Below, in pieces: positions 6,618 through 8,218 of a stretch of DNA of 8,218 nt. Position 1 is the stretch's first letter. Every line of letters starts with the position of its first letter. Made by a program: the position numbers and the translations under genes. Source of the stretch: Bacillota bacterium (GTDB taxonomy: Bacteria > Bacillota > Clostridia > Peptostreptococcales > Anaerovoracaceae); contig JAFWVZ010000090.1 in the NCBI GenBank assembly GCA_017523605.1, positions 1 through 8,218 on the forward strand, given 5' to 3'. The notes under the pieces were generated by a model. The model was not told the DNA's origin. It saw only the letters and a program-made list of their open reading frames with translations, and did not search any database.

Positions 6618-7822
6618 TATAATTTTTTAAGCGAAAGCAATGCAATCGATTCTATGTGCTTCGTATAGCAGAAATTGTCGTAAGCCGTTACTGATACGAT
6701 ACTGTATCCGGCGAGTTCCGCTGCGCGTAGATTTTCCGCAAGCGTCTTCGGATTGCAGGAAACGTAAACTATGGTCTCAACTCCGTAGCTGAGGATCTTC
6801 TGGAGCGCTTTGGGCGCTATGCCGGGACGCGGAGGATCGACCATTATCACGTCCGGAAGAACACTGAGGCCTGAGAGCACTTCTCCGACATCTCCGGCAA
6901 TGAATGAACAGTTATCCAGACCGTTGATCCTTGCAGCTTCTTCGGCGGTTCTGACGGCCTCTTCCACTATCTCGACTCCGATCGCTTTATAAGCCTTAAG
7001 AGCCATTGCCTGCGTCATGGTACCGGTACCGCAGTAAAGATCGAATACTGTCTTGTTCTCCAGCGAAGGCAGAAGACTGATGGCATCACGGTAAATCCTT
7101 TCGGCAGCTTCAACATTGGTCTGGAAGAAAGAAAATGCTCCGACTTTAAACTTAAGGCCCAGGATCTCCTCGTTGTAATACGGTCTTCCGTAAAGGAGCC
7201 TTACATCCTCTGCGATTATTGCGTCCGAACGGTTATCGTTTACAGTATGGATGATGCCGACTATCCGGTCTTTAAGATCAGAAGACAAGATATTATCCTT
7301 GTATCCATCCTCATCGAACTTTCCCCGGGAACTTGTAACGATGTTAACAAGCAGCTCCCCTGTCCTTACGCCCCGCCTTAAAACAAGGCTCCTGAGCAAG
7401 CCGTCATGAGTCTTTTTGTTATAATGGATGTATCCTTTATCCAGACAGAATGACAGAGTGTTTTTAAGTATGGTCCTGAAATCTTCGGGGACCAGAACGC
7501 ACCCATCCGCGGGAACTATGGAGATAAAGCTCTTTTTTGCATGCAGTCCCAGTAATGTGGGACCGTCCTTTACCTCGTTTCCGAAGGTGAACTCCATCTT
7601 GTTCCTGTATCCGGACTCGGAAGGAGCCTTAACGATCCCGCGGAAAACAGAAGCATCTATTCCGGACGCAGTAAGGCAGTCCAGGACCTCCTTTTCCTTT
7701 ATCTTTAATTCTTCATCCTGAGACAAGCCAAGATAGGAACAGCCACCGCAGCGACCGAAAGACGGACACAGCGCTCTGCCCTTTTCAAGCTGTTCAGGAT
7801 CCAAACGTCGGTCAGCAGCCAT
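6617..7822 (-). CDS. rlmD: TrmA/RlmD-family class I SAM-dependent RNA (uracil-5-)-methyltransferase
   Basis: This 401-residue enzyme of the TrmA/RumA family makes 5-methyluridine in RNA, most likely 23S rRNA, from S-adenosylmethionine. Cys19, Cys25 and Cys28 (CPSFGRCGGC) and Cys108 (ADGCVL) match the four ligands of the RumA 4Fe-4S cluster. The SAM-binding motif is FDLYCGTGT (about 260-268). MVDPPRPG lies near 327-334, the catalytic cysteine is Cys356 in VSCNP, and the general base is Glu391 in HIESIALL. There is no N-terminal TRAM domain, as in RlmC, so the target position (747, 1939 or both, as in B. subtilis RlmCD) cannot be assigned. The start is the ATG at 7822. The longer in-frame reading to 7927 lies inside tgt and adds 35 residues without family likeness. 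AAGGAG lies 13 nt before this ATG. An in-frame TTG at 7831, only 4 nt after the AAGGAG, is the alternative. The gene overlaps the end of tgt by 11 nt. Confidence 0.93.
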   Translation of the reverse strand: MAADRRLDPEQLEKGRALCPSFGRCGGCSYLGLSQDEELKIKEKEVLDCLTASGIDASVFRGIVKAPSESGYRNKMEFTFGNEVKDGPTLLGLHAKKSFISIVPADGCVLVPEDFRTILKNTLSFCLDKGYIHYNKKTHDGLLRSLVLRRGVRTGELLVNIVTSSRGKFDEDGYKDNILSSDLKDRIVGIIHTVNDNRSDAIIAEDVRLLYGRPYYNEEILGLKFKVGAFSFFQTNVEAAERIYRDAISLLPSLENKTVFDLYCGTGTMTQAMALKAYKAIGVEIVEEAVRTAEEAARINGLDNCSFIAGDVGEVLSGLSVLPDVIMVDPPRPGIAPKALQKILSYGVETIVYVSCNPKTLAENLRAAELAGYSIVSVTAYDNFCYTKHIESIALLSLKKL

Positions 7823-8218
7823 ACTTATCAAGAAACTCCTTCTTGAATTCCGGGAAACGGTCCTCTTCGATCGCTTTGCGTATGTTCTCGGCAAGGCGTA
7901 CAAGGAAATAAAGATTATGCTCAGCAAGAAGCATTGAGCCCAATATCTCCGGATTCTTCTGGCGGAACAGATGCCTTACGTATGCTCTGCTGTAGTTTCT
8001 GCAGCAATAGCAATCGCATTCCGGGTCTATCGGTGTAAAGTCGTCGAAATACTGCGCGTTGTTTGTGTTAAGGCGTCCGCAGCTGGTCATGGCCATTCCG
8101 TGCCTTGCTAGCCTGGTAGGCTCCACGCAGTCGAACATGTCTACGCCGTGTTCAACAGCTTCCAGAATGTAGTCCGGAGTTCCTATGCCCATTACGTATC
8201 TTGGCCGGTCGGCAGGAA
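7812..8218 (-). CDS. tgt: Queuine/preQ1 tRNA-ribosyltransferase, C-terminal part (5' end outside window)
   Basis: Tgt exchanges guanine 34 of tRNAs with GUN anticodons (Asp, Asn, His, Tyr) for preQ1 in most bacteria, or for queuine in some, on the way to queuosine. About 135 C-terminal residues are present. The reading frame stays open to the window edge and starts with PADRPRYVMG, so the Met codon at 8192 is internal and the gene is truncated only by the window. MFDCVEPTR carries the nucleophilic Asp of the active site (codon 8132-8130). The zinc site is complete, with CDCYCC supplying three Cys ligands and the His in LLAEHNLYFL the fourth. The usual SRAYVRHL helix lies between them. The Glu in DCVEPTR replaces the more common Leu, and an extra Cys sits inside the zinc motif (usually CDCYTC). 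The gene ends with TGA at 7812, and its last 11 nt overlap the start of the RNA methyltransferase gene. Confidence 0.95.
   Translation of the reverse strand, partial: PADRPRYVMGIGTPDYILEAVEHGVDMFDCVEPTRLARHGMAMTSCGRLNTNNAQYFDDFTPIDPECDCYCCRNYSRAYVRHLFRQKNPEILGSMLLAEHNLYFLVRLAENIRKAIEEDRFPEFKKEFLDKYGC
7836..7841 (-). promoter_or_regulatory. Ribosome binding site of the RNA methyltransferase, inside tgt
   Basis: AAGGAG on the minus strand lies within the last codons of tgt, 13 nt before the ATG at 7822 and 4 nt before an in-frame TTG at 7831. The spacing is long for the ATG and short for the TTG, so the exact start is uncertain by three residues. Confidence 0.55.

Noticed and set aside
6258..6668. 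Plus-strand open frame of 136 codons opposite the hydrolase gene
   Set aside because: It is a mirror of a well-supported hydrolase with an intact triad, and no motif or plausible context supports it.
7823..7927. N-terminal 35-residue extension of the RNA methyltransferase inside tgt
   Set aside because: It overlaps conserved tgt coding sequence in another frame and shows no family likeness. The Cys cluster falls at the expected distance from the start at 7822.

Overview
The window is a stretch of a bacterial chromosome of moderate GC content in which every supported gene lies on the minus strand, so transcription runs from high to low coordinates. The gene set suggests an anaerobic Bacillota, most likely a clostridial or Eubacteriales lineage: a YebC whose N-terminus begins MGRHGTIAGRK, an iron-sulfur TrmA-family methyltransferase, a membrane-anchored PI-PLC-like protein, strong GGAGG-type ribosome binding sites and a Firmicutes-style 6S RNA. 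The lineage call comes from remembered family patterns, not from a search.

In transcription order, the right end holds the 3' part of tgt (queuine/preQ1 tRNA-ribosyltransferase, cut by the window edge). It overlaps by 11 nt a TrmA/RlmD-family RNA (uracil-5-)-methyltransferase, which in turn overlaps by 1 nt (TAATG) a small alpha/beta hydrolase. An AlkD-like DNA alkylation repair protein follows after 23 nt, and a PI-PLC X-domain protein with an N-terminal membrane anchor after 19 nt. After a 55-nt gap comes a 12-helix MFS transporter, joined by another TAATG overlap to a cytoplasmic glycoside hydrolase family 2 enzyme. A perfect 12-bp hairpin then ends this unit. The spacing suggests one long operon whose promoter lies outside the window, although an undetected promoter in the 55-nt gap cannot be excluded.

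The terminator overlaps a good promoter: its -35 box is built from the hairpin and the extended -10 follows the T-rich stretch. This promoter drives yebC. Immediately after the yebC stop codon lies a 6S RNA gene (ssrS) of about 186 nt, recognised from its closing stem, central bubble and conserved sequence blocks. Only about 30 nt remain to the left edge of the window.

Functionally, the window combines housekeeping RNA and translation genes (tgt, the RNA methyltransferase, yebC, 6S RNA) with a catabolic-looking trio (surface PI-PLC, MFS carrier, intracellular GH2). The trio could cleave and import a glycosylated phosphoinositide or related glycan. That is an inference from gene order only. 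I see no mobile element, CRISPR array, tRNA or broken gene, and no intergenic stretch over 300 bases without an assigned feature.
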